Below are positions 1 through 10,544 of a DNA stretch of 49,727 bases, in pieces (position 1 is the stretch's first letter; every line of letters starts with the position of its first letter). The notes under the pieces were generated by a model, which was not told the DNA's origin, ran no database searches, and worked only from the letters and a program-made list of their open reading frames with translations. The position numbers and the translations under genes are program-made. Source of the stretch: Plantago elongata (Eukaryota; Streptophyta; Magnoliopsida; Lamiales; Plantaginaceae); assembly GCA_036897095.1 (NCBI GenBank), contig JAYMSP010000486.1, forward strand, positions 1 to 49,727. The letters run 5' to 3'.

Positions 1-27
1 CGAATGTTGGGAGTTGGGAGTAGACAT
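1..27 (-). CDS. 5' end of a minus-strand ORF (possible PIF/Harbinger ORF1), cut by window edge
   Basis: Read on the minus strand, position 27 down to 1 gives nine codons, MSTPNSQHS. They follow a pyrimidine-rich leader and a TATA-like CTCTATATATAC near 103-114, about 80 bases upstream, so the spacing fits a real promoter and start. A short Ser/Asn/Gln-rich N-terminus of this sort is common in the Myb/SANT-like ORF1 proteins of plant PIF/Harbinger transposons. Only nine residues are visible, so the family is inference; an ordinary gene is equally possible. The GC-rich hairpin at 222-258 lies upstream and could be part of the same element's terminal region. Confidence 0.3.
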
Positions 28-221
28 TTTAGCGTTTTGAGTTTAAGAAGTAGATGAGAGAAGGGGAAAATGAAGTGTGGAGAAATGAAGTGAATTATTG
101 TTGTATATATAGAGTTCGAAAAAATATAGTCGTTGGAGATATATTATTTTTTTATTTATTCTGATTTTAAAATAAAAAAATAAAAAAATAAAAAAATAAA
201 AAAATGGCCATATGGTCATTT

Positions 222-258
222 TCTCCCCAAGCAGCCGAGTTTCGGCTGCTTGGGGAGA
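222..258. repeat. Perfect 17-bp stem, 3-nt loop inverted repeat
   Basis: The arm TCTCCCCAAGCAGCCGA (222-238) is followed by the loop GTT and the exact reverse complement (242-258). It is GC-rich inside a very AT-rich neighbourhood that includes an (AAAAAAT)n tract at 174-204. A further GC-rich block with repeated CGGCC motifs follows to about 320. This may be a subterminal hairpin of a DNA transposon. No coding capacity is seen here. Confidence 0.7.
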
Positions 259-743
259 TTGGTCGGCCTAACAACCGGCCAAGGAGGCTCCGTTGGAGTC
301 CCTACGACCGGCCACTCGGTCTTACAATGGCATAATTTCTTCTCAAACATCATCTTTTGGCTAAGAAGCTGAGCTGCTCTGTTATCCATACAGAATTGAG
401 AAATTTTAGTTGTAGATTTTGTCATTGCCTACTGTGTCGAGGAAAGAGTTCCTTGTATTGGAGTGTCATTTCATGAGTATCTCGTGTAAATGTATATCTT
501 CAATTTACTTCAAATTTATTTCCCGTGTATTAAAATTATACTTATATCTTACAGTAATTATTATTAAGTGTTTACTTCCTTTCCAAGTGCTCTATTCTAG
601 ATTTTTCATCTCAAGTTTATAGTTTCAAACTCTGACATTTATGTGTACAAATAGACGGACATCTATAATAATTCAAGAATGCCCGATATAAAACAAAAAA
701 CTTGAGATGTGTACACGCTCTGGGAAAGAAACACCATCTCTAC

Positions 744-944
744 TGTAATATCCAACATCCCACATTGCTTGTGAGTAGAAGGGATGAAGGGTATATATAG
801 ACCATCACTCTCCTATCGTATAAGCCCTTTTGGGGAGAGCCAAAAATAAATTCGTGCGGGCTCCAATCCAAAGCGAACAATATCATACCGAGTGGTGAGA
901 CAGTCATGCGTAACCTTGCCGGACTAACAGGTCGGGTCATTACA
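744..944 (+). repeat. TRIM 5' LTR
   Basis: Terminal direct repeat from TGTAATATCC to GGTCATTACA. It contains a TATATATAG promoter-like motif and is followed by the tRNA-Met primer-binding site. Confidence 0.88.
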
Positions 945-1116
945 AATGGTATCAGAGCGGGACTATCCGGAATTGCGGGAACTAAGTGCCATGCGGGAAC
1001 CCGTAGGGGACACCTCTAGAATCCTGCACGAATGGTTGGTCCCGGAACAATCCCCAAAAAAGGGAACAATCCCCAAAAAAGCTCAATGAGGACGTCGAGA
1101 GTTTAAGGGGGTAGAT

Positions 1117-1340
1117 TGTAATACCAAACATGCCACATCGCTTGTGAGTTGAAGGGAAGAAGGGTATATATGTAGACCACCACTCTCCTATGATATGCGG
1201 TCTTTTGGAAAAATTCAAAAATAAATTCGTGCGGCTCCGGTCCAAAGCGGACAATATTATACCGAGTGGTGAGACAGTCATGCGTAGCCTTGCCGACCTA
1301 ACGGATCGGGTCTCGACCCATTAATGACCGGGTCGTTGCA
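1117..1340 (+). repeat. TRIM 3' LTR
   Basis: Second copy of the terminal repeat, preceded by the polypurine tract and followed directly by the target duplication TCTAC. Compared with the 5' copy it has scattered substitutions and an insertion of about 20 bases near its end. Confidence 0.88.
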
Positions 1341-1553
1341 TCTACTTTGTAGTCCATGTCCATGGAGAATGTTGTCAATGCTAGGTACTATTGCATCTCT
1401 CGGATTTTGGAGCAAATGCAAAATATTGGATGTCCAGCAGATGCATACCCGAAAATGAATTATTTTTCTTTCTTGATGAAGTAACATAAAATGTACATAT
1501 TACACCTTAGTATTTCTTCTCACTAAATATTAAATAAGTTAAGTGGCATTGTG

Positions 1554-1640
1554 ACAACGAAATACAACACAGTTGGTAAGACGCTTCAACTTTAACCAAT
1601 AGATTGGGAGTTCGAGTCACTTCTTTATTTTTCTAAAGAA
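1554..1640 (+). mobile_element. tRNA-derived SINE head (copy 1)
   Basis: An ACAACGAAATAC start is followed by ACACAGTTGGTAAGACG, which resembles a pol III A box, and by GGGAGTTCGAGTCAC (1606-1620), which resembles a B box. The spacing fits a tRNA-like internal promoter. The same head occurs at 19660-19765 (minus) and 42605-42700 (plus). No clear tail or target duplication was found, so the 3' boundary is approximate. Confidence 0.6.
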
Positions 1641-3660
1641 AAGTTAAGAAACATGATTACGATGTCAACATTCAGCTCCCTCGTGAATCAAGCTCATGAA
1701 TGATGTTAATTTAAGAATTAGAATTCTCATATAATATTTTTATTAGTATCCAACTCAGTGACCTAACTATTTCCTAAAAGGCACTTGGCGTGCATAATTA
1801 CTAGTTATGGGAAACAATACATAACTAGTACAAACAACCCAACAAGGGGTTTTTGCATGGTCAAACAGGTTCTTGTCCTGTCTCATAACATTTTGTCAAT
1901 CATAGACGTTTATTTTCATTAAACGTATAAAGAGACTTAAACTAGAATATTGGATGATGATTCTAAAGAAAAACTATGTCCTCCAGCGAGTTAGTAACTT
2001 GCTAGGTACAGTAGTTACTTTCTTGATAAATAAGGAAATTATTAATAAATATTGTTTTTTTATGTGAGGTATTGCTGTTATATCTCACGAGGAGCTGCAT
2101 ATAGTATTTGTGCAGGAAAAAAGAGTTGGATTTGATCGATTAGCAATTGAATTGTTACAGTTTAAATCGAGCAAATCCGCAACTATTAAAAAATAAATAG
2201 TTGCCGGGCGAATGATTAAAAGTCAATTCAAATATAAATTTTAACAACTCAATTAATATTAATTGTTATATATATATGTTAAAGTTATATTACCGTAAAT
2301 CTTTAATCAAATAACTTAAAAGCAATCTTACATTTACAACTTAATTTTAGAGTATCATTTTCACCTAAATTATTTGTGTCATTTTTTGTATATATAAATT
2401 GAATTGGGACTATGAGATTATTACATATACATAGGGGCTATCAGAAATTCGCAATTGAATCAAAAAATTCGACAATTTGATCCGATCCGGTGTGTTCGCA
2501 TCGAATTTCAGATTAGCATATTTGAGATCTGAAGATTTTCGGATTAATCTGATTCGATCCGTCGGATTTTCGGACAATCCAATTTTAATCCGAAATATTT
2601 AAGAAAAAGAAAATATACATGTTCCAAAGTCAAAAATGTTGTTTGAAATAACAACTTATTTCCAAAGCTAAAAAACCCAAAATAAACCCTAATCATTCAT
2701 TCATCCATATTCATTTTCGTCATTTCTATTTTTTTTTGTAGGTTTTGGAACATTTGAGGAAGAAAGGATAATTTATTTATTTATTTATTTTTTATTTTTG
2801 GATTTGTTTTTGAATTAGTCCCAAAAAATTCATTCCGAACGAGATTAATCTGAATCCGATCTGAATTATTTGAATTGAATTGACCTCAAGGTGCTTCGAA
2901 ATTTCGGATTAATTCGATCTTCGAACGAGTGTGACTTAGCACCCATATTCATTTTCCAAAACACGACAACCAATCATCTTCACCCATCACACCATTTCGT
3001 GCCCAAAACTTCACTATCTCCACTCAATAAACAAAGGGGACACCCACACACACCACACCACACTAGCACAATTAGGGAGGTACGCGGATAAGTAAGGATA
3101 GTTATTTGTAAAATTTCCAACCGACTCGTCTATAGTGGATACGCCAAATCATTAACCGTAGCGGATGGAATTTTATCTTAAATGTCACGGGTCAGTTGAC
3201 TATTTGAAGCGGACGGTTTGTTGATGCATAAAAAATGACATATATGACACATTATAGAGAGAAACATTATACTTCCTAACCTCTAAGTTTACAATAAACT
3301 AAACAATAAGGGAAACATAACATAATCTCATCAAGCATTAATACAAGTAGGCTAAGTACATAAAATTCCAAATGTATATAAGTTTATGAGTTACTCAAAT
3401 TACAAACGTTATGAGAAAAACTATGATGACAATAGTTTGCAATCTATGATTAATTGAGAAGACGTAAAATTGCAATTTAGGAGTGGATGAATAATATGGA
3501 TCTATTACTATTAATCTAATGCAATAAAATGTAAAATACATACTAGTAACATATATAGCGGGTGGGTGTGCAAACGTTGGCGGTTGTTCAACCACCAAAT
3601 CGCCACCCACCCACTTGAAGGTGGATTATAAATCTATAATCCTCGAAAGATTTTTGATAA
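1641..3660. other. AT-rich intergenic DNA
   Basis: No convincing gene is seen. At 2460-2930 there is a low-complexity patch rich in GATCCGATCCG and CGGATTTTCGG-type words, similar in flavour to 27090-27190; such patches are usually transposon debris. The short ORFs here have no recognisable protein character. Confidence 0.6.
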
Positions 3661-3669
3661 AAATTCTAA

Positions 3670-3921
3670 GGGGCTGATTGGAGTAGCATTCAAATGCCCG
3701 TTTGAATGCTACTCGAAGATTTTGTGTTTGTTATGGCATTTAAATTACGAAGATAGAAATGCCTCTACAGTAGCAACATTTTTCTCTACCTATATAACAA
3801 ACCTATAATACTCTATACAATTACAATTATACACCAAACACAATTTTAACAATTTCACTATAATTTCGATCACTATTCAGGCATTTAAATCGATATATTT
3901 AAGTCGCATGCCGATCAGCAC
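3670..3921. mobile_element. Tourist-like (PIF/Harbinger) MITE
   Basis: The element starts GGGGCTGATTGG and ends CCGATCAGCAC, which are imperfect terminal inverted repeats. It is flanked by TAA on both sides (3667-3669 and 3922-3924), the 3-bp target duplication typical of PIF/Harbinger. Near the left end is a perfect 14-bp stem with 6-nt loop (3681-3714). It is about 250 bp long with no coding capacity. A short hAT MITE is the alternative, but the 3-bp duplication argues against that. Confidence 0.6.
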
Positions 3922-4091
3922 TAAATGTGCATGGCGGATAAACGACAGGTCATCGACGGGTTGAGTGGAAGTTTATTTTTTTATGCACACCCTTAATCAC
4001 AACAATAATTCAGTTAAATTAAACAGAGAATCTTCCTACTCATGAATCATCAACATCACACCACTCCATCTCCATTTTCAACTCCTCCAAA

Positions 4092-7000
4092 ATGTCTCGT
4101 CTTCACCTCCTATCCATCGCCCTCCTCTTCGCCTGTACCGCACACGCCGAATCGGAGTTCAATCCTATCAGACAAGTAGTCGATGGCCTGCGCGACCTCG
4201 AGTCTTCGATTATCGGCATCGTCGGCGACTCTCGTCGCGCCTTGTCCTTCGCTCGCTTCGCTCACAGGTCAACTCTCATTTCTCCTCTCTTTTTTTTTCA
4301 ATTGAGGTTTTACTTGTTTATGTAGTCTGTAGTCTGTACTGATGAATTTTGTGTTTATTGTGAGCTGTGAAGGTACGGGAAGAGGTACGAGAGTGTGGAG
4401 GAGGTACAGAAGAGGTTCGCCATTTTCGTGGAGAACTTGAACACCATCCGATCGCATAACAGGAAGGGGCTATCCTATACTATGGGAGTCAACGGTAATT
4501 TTGTAGAGTGTTCTATTTCTGTTTTGAGATTTTAATTTGTGGTTGACTTTGATCATATGAGGTTTTGTTCATAATCATACTTTAGGTTGTGTAACTATGC
4601 TGGTTTGTTTGATGTGCTGTTTGGTAATTGAGTTGGATCCATGAAAACTGATGAGTACTATGTAGCATTGGCTTGTCACTTTGTCAGTCGCTATCCGAAA
4701 TCATAATTGTATTGTTTTGAATGGTATGTTATGTTTTTAACGAGGTCGATTTATGACTCTACTAGATGCAGTAATAAGTGGCTAGTCAATTTGTATAACT
4801 ATGCTAATTATGGACGGGCCCATGATGCATCCGTAACTTTTCAAAAAAGCAAAGTTGATGGTAAGATGGTATCAGAATAAGTGTTAGTAGCTTAGTATGT
4901 ACCGATTTGAGTTTCAGTTGCTTGATGTATAGTAAGTTTCTTGTAGATAAATGTGCGGACCAAGTAGTCTTTTATTATAGTACTTGAGGAGATGTATTAT
5001 GGAAAAATGTGAGAATTTATCTGAAAATTTTGTCGTGTCACTTGTGAACAGAGTTTACTGATTTGACTTGGGAAGAGTTCCGTACACATCGGTTGGGGGC
5101 TGCTCAGAACTGCTCCGCAACCACCCGAGGCAGTCACAAGCTTACTGATGCAGCTCTTCCAGAATTGGTATTATATTTCTCCCTCGCATTCGTTTGCTTC
5201 ATTGAGTTTGTCACGGGGAATTTTCCTTGCGGAGTCAGTGTTGTGCTGTGGATAATTCTTGTGATGTTTGTGTACTTGAATTGTCTGAGTGTCAGTCAAC
5301 ATTTTGCTGCTTGGTGTAAAACTATGTGTTAGAAGTTTCTGGCCTGTAGTATTTTAAGTGCCGTAAGAACTTTGCAATGTTATGCTGCTGGATCAGTTAG
5401 AAGAAGATGCTCAACCACAATCCTTCTAGTATGAAAAAATCAAACATGGTGAAATACTTTCCGCACCTTTTGTGTGAGGTTACATGTACGCTTTAGATGA
5501 TAAATTGATGGATTAATTTCAAAAATTAAGAACATTTATTTCCAGAATCTCCCTGAAGTATATGACTCTGAAAGTGGAACAGTTCATCTTACTTATTTTG
5601 ATGACTGCAGAAAGACTGGAGGGAAACTGGTATAGTGAGCCCTATAAAGAATCAGGGTCACTGCGGATCTTGCTGGACATTTAGGTCAGCTCGAGCTCTT
5701 TTTTGTATATTAGAACTCCTCGGAGATTTCAATTGAATCTTAATGTGAAAGGGAAGCTCTGTTTATGTTCTATTTTTACAGTACCACTGGAGCACTTGAG
5801 GCAGCATATAAACAAGCTTTTGGCAAAGATATTTCTCTGTCTGAGCAGCAACTTGTGGACTGTGCTGGAGACTTCAACAACTTTGGCTGTCACGGTGGGC
5901 TTCCCTCTCAAGCCTTTGAATACATCAAATATAATGGTGGGCTTGAAACTGAAACTGCATACCCGTACACGGGACAGAATGGTATTTGCACATACTCATC
6001 CGAAAATGTTGGTGTGCAAGTACTTGATTCTGTCAATATCACCATGGTAAGAAGCTCTGTTCGGCAAGCGATTAAAATTATTTAGATTTTCAGCTGGAAG
6101 CCCAGAAACCAAATTATTTCACAAATTTTGAAATGCTAGCTCATAAATGTAACAGGCCATGCATGATTAAATAATTTAAATGTAAACAGGCCATGCATAA
6201 TTTGTCGCATATACATTAAATCAAGTAGCTAACTAGACGGTTCAAAATCTGAATAGTTGAATCTTTTAACACTAAGCTAGCATCTGCAACTCAGTTTTTA
6301 GAGAATGGTGTTTACTACTTTTATTGCATGTTTCTGGTGTTTGAAATATCCATCTATGGCAGTTGGTGATCGTACACTGGTTAAGAATAACTGCAAGGGA
6401 AATGCACAAGTTCGATATTCCTTGTTATTTTTAACTAAGATCCATATTTCATGATATCCAGGGTGGTGAAGATGAGCTTAAGCATGCTGTAGCATTTGTT
6501 CGGCCTGTTAGTGTCGCTTTTGAGGTGATTAGTGGTTTCCGAGCATATAAAAGTGGAGTTTTTACCAGCCCTAATTGTGGAAGCACTTCAATGGTGAGTT
6601 CTTTTGCATGAATATAAACATATGATGACCAGCAATGAATGAGCTTGTTTAGAGAATCTAGACTTGATATCCATTGCGTCACCACCACCACCAAATAAGT
6701 TGTTTAATTGTTTATGAAGTCACACGAAATGGAACATTTAGTATCAGGTACTCTAAATATTGCAATGGCATATCATGCTCTTTAAAACCAAGATAGTTGT
6801 AATCTTGTAATTTTGGTAATGGAGGGTTAAAATTGGCAAACTTGGAAATGTAAAATTTAGCTCAAGTTGTATCCATGATTTTTACTGTAGTATAAAATAA
6901 TCTTACCATAGCAAAAAATATTTTTCGCAAAAAAAAATTATTTTCGCAAAAAAAGTTATTTTCGCAAAAAAATATTTTTTAACGGTTTTTAACCGTAACC

Positions 7001-7626
7001 GTAACCAAAAACCGAACCTATTATGGTTGTAACCGGTCTGTTGCTAAACGGTTACGGTTACGGTTATGGTTAATAACCGTTTAGGAAAAATAAATGGTTA
7101 TTAGTTGGTTATGGTTATGGTTATGGTTTTTAACCAACCATTGCAACCCCTATGCGCAACATATAACAAACTTCTGGCAATGCATGATTTTTTACTAAAT
7201 CTTTCACGTAATAATAGTTATCTCATATTGCTGTTTTTTTTCAATAGGATGTGAACCACGCTGTTCTTGCTGTTGGTTATGGAGTTGAAAATGGTATGCC
7301 GTATTGGCTCATCAAGAACTCCTGGGGAGCTGACTGGGGTGACCATGGGTACTTTAAAATGGAGATGGGCAAAAACATGTGTGGTAAGTTCCTCCAATGT
7401 CATTTAAATTTTCATTGTGGTGACTTTTTGCGTATATATAGACATTGCTGAGTTGAGGATCAACTTATTGTTTTTCTTCAATGGTAATGTCTCAACGTAA
7501 CATGCTTACGACTATAAAGACCAACCCTAATTAAGGCCGATGTAAAATATCATGATCGCTAAACTAACAAGTGATAACATTACTGCAGGTGTTGCCACTT
7601 GTGCATCCTATCCTGTAGTTGCTTGA
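4092..7626 (+). CDS. ALP: Aleurain-like (cathepsin H-type) vacuolar cysteine protease
   Basis: Papain-family (C1A) thiol protease of the lytic vacuole, 352 aa over eight exons: 4092-4267, 4373-4494, 5052-5167, 5611-5684, 5782-6046, 6462-6593, 7248-7383 and 7589-7626. All junctions are GT-AG and keep frame. Residues 1-19 form a signal peptide, followed by NPIR (24-27), the classic aleurain vacuolar sorting motif. An ERFNIN-type inhibitory prodomain spans about 55-105. A cathepsin H-like mini-chain segment, QNCSAT (118-123), carries an N-glycosylation site. The mature domain has oxyanion Gln153 and catalytic Cys159 in GHCGSCWTF, His299 in [11 protein letters not shown] and Asn319 in LIKNSWG. 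The protein ends in [10 protein letters not shown]. Length is close to the family norm (about 358 aa) and nothing is broken. Arabidopsis AALP is the likely counterpart. Confidence 0.96.
6900..7150. repeat. Low-complexity AACCGT/ACGGTT inverted repeat inside protease intron 6
   Basis: Three TTTTCGCAAAAAAA units (about 6922-6972) lead into TAACCGTAACCGTAACC on one side and GGTTACGGTTACGGTTATGG on the other. A further run of GGTTATGG units and TTTTAACCAACCA follow. The two halves are complementary and could fold back in the pre-mRNA. The tract lies wholly within the intron 6594-7247. Confidence 0.65.
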
Positions 7627-7727
7627 GTGTTCTTGAAGAAAGATTGGAGTCCATCGACATCGAGGACCTAGATTCAGTTTCAAGTGCATTCGTTTCAAAT
7701 ACTATCAAGGAGGCTAGAAATCATATT

Positions 7728-7849
7728 GTGAAATATGGTTCCAGTTTGTTGTACAAAACAAGACAGATGGTAAAGTATTATTGGGAATGTGAAATATGGT
7801 TCCAGTTTGTTGTACAAAACAAGACAGATGGTAAAGTATTATTGGGAAT
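7728..7849 (+). repeat. Perfect 61-bp tandem duplication in the protease 3' UTR
   Basis: The unit at 7728-7788 (GTGAAATATGGTTCC to TATTGGGAAT) is repeated without visible change at 7789-7849. A third copy begins at 7850 and stops after five bases. It lies about 100 bases after the aleurain-like stop codon, probably in the transcript's 3' UTR. Identity of the copies points to a recent event. Confidence 0.9.
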
Positions 7850-7859
7850 GTGAATGCAT

Positions 7860-8459
7860 ATTTGGAAGCCCCGATGTAAATTAGCTGATGCATAATCACA
7901 TAATTTCAAACTAAATATATACTGTATGTACATTTTACTTCAGTTTAAAAGAATAAAACGTAATCTATTTTTAACTGGTCTCTTATATGGCATGTTGATT
8001 TATTACCTAGTTACCTGTATGTTGTTGACATGTAGCAGAACAAGATGGCTTGCATCTTCACAATCACACATGAAGAGTCCTATGTTAATCTGAGGATCAC
8101 GCATTACAGATAGAAGGCAGAATTTTCTTATCGAATGTAAACATTACGTTAACTTGCAATTCGGCTCACACTTTAACACGACATGTAGTATTGGAGTAAT
8201 AAATGAAAATTTGAAGTTAATGGTGACCATACATACACTAGTCACTTAGACTCCCGCACTATTATATCTTGTGAGTACACATTCCAACATCAATCAATTT
8301 TACCATTTCGTTTTATTAGATAAAGCTAAAATTGGTCATAAGATAACATGAGGTATTGAGAGGTTGTTTGTTCAAGAATTAAAACTCAAAATTCAGTTGA
8401 AAAACCTAAATTTTTACTCAATTCCATGTTTTAATTTTATACTGATTAATATACTAAAA
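7860..8459. other. Intergenic DNA downstream of the protease
   Basis: No gene or recognisable element is seen. The first part is presumably the end of the protease transcript. Confidence 0.5.
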
Positions 8460-8714
8460 AATGTTATCATTATAGACAAAAACACCATAAATCACTATCA
8501 TATGTGCACGAATAACTTTATTAGTAGTACTATTATTTAAAATATTATATTAAAATTTAACGACATAAGTTGATCCAACAGGTACATCCGTAATTAACGT
8601 CACTTGTAATATTTGGTGGAGTATAAAACTAAATTAGTGCATTATTGGATCAAAAGAATTAAAGAGCTACTACCAATCCTAAATTAGCCCTAGGTAAAAC
8701 TATGGGCACTAACC
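8460..8714 (+). repeat. Direct repeat D1 (about 250 bp)
   Basis: This segment is similar to 10545-10803 along its length. The best block is GTGGAGTATAAAAC, TTAGTGCATTATTGGATCAAA, then ACCAATCC and AATTAGCCCTAG, ending GCACTAACC in both copies. The copies are about 2.1 kb apart in the same orientation. They are not flanked by LTR-type features such as TG/CA ends or a primer-binding site, so a local duplication is more likely than an LTR pair. Confidence 0.75.
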
Positions 8715-8799
8715 TCCCTCTTTCCCTGCATCCTCTTCAACTTATAATCAATCTTCTTGTCATAAATTAGCCTCAATTTGTAGATTTGGCAGGGTTAAA

Positions 8800-10410
8800 G
8801 AGCTATGTGATCAAAGTACGAAAGCTATTTACATTTATCAATAGTTCATCTCTTCGTTGATTCATGTCGGCCAAGCACAACGTTGAAATGATTTTAGCAC
8901 GCAGAACCGACCTCTTTGATTTCTACAAAAACATAAACATCCCATGTTAGCAAATAAACCTCATGTTAGCAAAGAAAAGTCCCATGCCAACATAAACTAA
9001 ATCAAGTAACAGATCATTTAAAATTGATCTCAATCAGAAAACCATGATCATAACCAAAAACCGCATCATCACAATCAAATCAATTATGATCACATACAAA
9101 ACAAACCGGAAATTCAGAAAAATAAACAAACCCATAATCCCATCAAAAAACCCCAGTAGCTCAATCAAGTAACATATGATCTCAGACAAACAAACCAGAA
9201 CACATAATAATATAAAACCCCATGATACCAACTAAATCAACCGTTATATCAAGCAAAATACCAATGTCTTAATCAACTAATATATGATATCATACATACA
9301 AACCAGAACTCAGAAGAGAATTAAAAAAATCACATGTCAATAAAGAATTATACCATCATAAACTCAGGGGATTGGAAATTTGTCCCGTCAAGCGATGATT
9401 TTCGCTACTCTTGCCTTCCAGACATGGACCCACATACAAGGTAGGGACCGCAATCGCTACCCCTCAATTTTGGATATGAAATGCCTATTATACACCTTCC
9501 AAAAATTTAATGAATACTGATATATTTAGCAAGAATGAATTATAAAAGAAATTGGTATAGCTCAACTGGTGCACCTATATTTCATAAAGTATTCCCTTAC
9601 TAATTGATCACAAGTTTGATGCTTAGTAGTGCTAGATTTTTCAACCATTTTGTTTATATTGTTTTCTACCATTTACTTGACATTTTTCATTGTTTCTTTA
9701 TGATTCAGTAACATTTTTTTAATTATTTCTCTCTCTTTTTTAATGTTCTTTAGTTTACATTTCACAATCATATTTTATAAATACTTAACTTTATTTCGTT
9801 TAGCTCTCTTTGTTTCTTTATTTTTTCTATTCAATGGTAAATTCATTTATTTAATATACTTTAAAAAAATTATTCAATCTAACAAAGCTATATTATATCT
9901 AATTCCTCCCGTTTATGAACACATAATTTATAAAATTATAGTCTAAACATTGTTCTTTACTATGTGAGTTTTGAAAACGTAATTTTCATTAGTCATTAAT
10001 AATGATTTTTTAAAATTAAATTTATAGTAAAAAAAATTCGCTACCCTGACATATATTTCTGCGTTCGTCAATGCCTTCGTCACTACTCTTCTCAATCATT
10101 GTAGTGCACAATAACTGCTAAAGTGAGAGAAAACACACAATCAATAAGCAAAACCCCCAAAAAAACCCTACAAGAACATGAAAAACTAAAAAAAAAACAC
10201 AAATCAGATCGAAAACACTCACATTGTGATAACGAACGAAAATTACGGTCGAAAACAACAAGATCGGAGCAAAGAAACGATGAAATCACATAATAATGGA
10301 GAAAATTGGAGCAGTTACGAGCAGGAGAAAGGAGTAAATAAAGAAAAGTAGAAAACCCACTCAGCTATGAATACGGGTCAAGCTAGCAGGAGGATCCGTG
10401 AAAATAGAAC
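8800..10410 (-). pseudogene. Minus-strand leader exon, long intron and second exon; gene or transcript relic
   Basis: Reading the minus strand from about 10410 shows a leader-like pyrimidine-rich stretch, a strong donor CACAAT|GTGAGTG near 10224, a T-rich intron, and an acceptor TTTTTGTAG near 8933 followed by AAATCAAAGAGGTCGG. This looks like a plant gene's 5' UTR with a leader intron. The second exon contains only a 20-codon ORF (MNQRRDELL..., ending TAG) and no recognisable domain. The hAT copy at 9419-10070 sits inside the intron. It may be a captured promoter/leader fragment, a dead gene or a noncoding transcript; the sequence alone does not decide. Confidence 0.3.
9419..10070 (-). mobile_element. 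Non-autonomous hAT element, copy 1
   Basis: This copy is the inverted counterpart of 42724-43374 along its whole length of about 650 bp, with scattered substitutions. The right-hand end reads as GACGAACGCAGAAATATATG on the minus strand, matching the GGACGGACGCAG terminus of the other copy. Flanks are TTGCCTTC (9411-9418) and ATGCCTTC (10071-10078), a 7/8 match to an 8-bp hAT-type duplication. A tRNA-like A box, TAGCTCAACTGGTGCAC, lies near 9557. No transposase is encoded. Confidence 0.75.
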
Positions 10411-10544
10411 CAAATCAACTACAAAGAGGTAAATTGTAATATGGTCCGTCTTTAGATAGTTTATCTAAAGACCGTTTTTTATGAGACTTTGTACTAGTTA
10501 TAATACAATAAGAATAAGTTAATGACAAACTAAAATATATGACA

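Larger units (their letters stand above)
744..1340 (+). mobile_element. TRIM (miniature LTR retroelement), complete with target site duplication
   Basis: Two direct repeats, 744-944 and 1117-1340, begin TGTAATA and end TTACA or TTGCA. Immediately inside the first is TGGTATCAGAGC (947-958), the primer-binding site complementary to plant initiator tRNA-Met. A purine run, AAGGGGG, near 1106-1112 just before the second repeat is a polypurine tract. The interior is only about 170 bases and has no gag or pol, as expected for a TRIM. TCTAC flanks both sides (739-743 and 1341-1345) as a perfect 5-bp target duplication. The 3' LTR is longer by an insertion of about 20 bases near 1311-1330. The interior holds a 19-bp unit (GGGAACAATCCCCAAAAAA-like) in tandem. 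Movement would require proteins from another element. Confidence 0.9.

Noticed and set aside
744-1340. CRISPR-like or tandem gene duplication explanation for the repeated segment
   Set aside because: Primer-binding site, polypurine tract and 5-bp target duplication identify a TRIM element.
5703-6050. 115-aa ORF overlapping protease exon 5 in another frame
   Set aside because: The other frame encodes the conserved papain-family core; this one has no recognisable character.
7020-7130. Possible interstitial telomere repeat
   Set aside because: The units are GGTTAC/GGTTAT, not the plant telomere unit TTTAGGG.
9034-9231. 65-aa hydrophobic minus-strand ORF
   Set aside because: It is a T-rich intron-like stretch; hydrophobicity follows from base composition.
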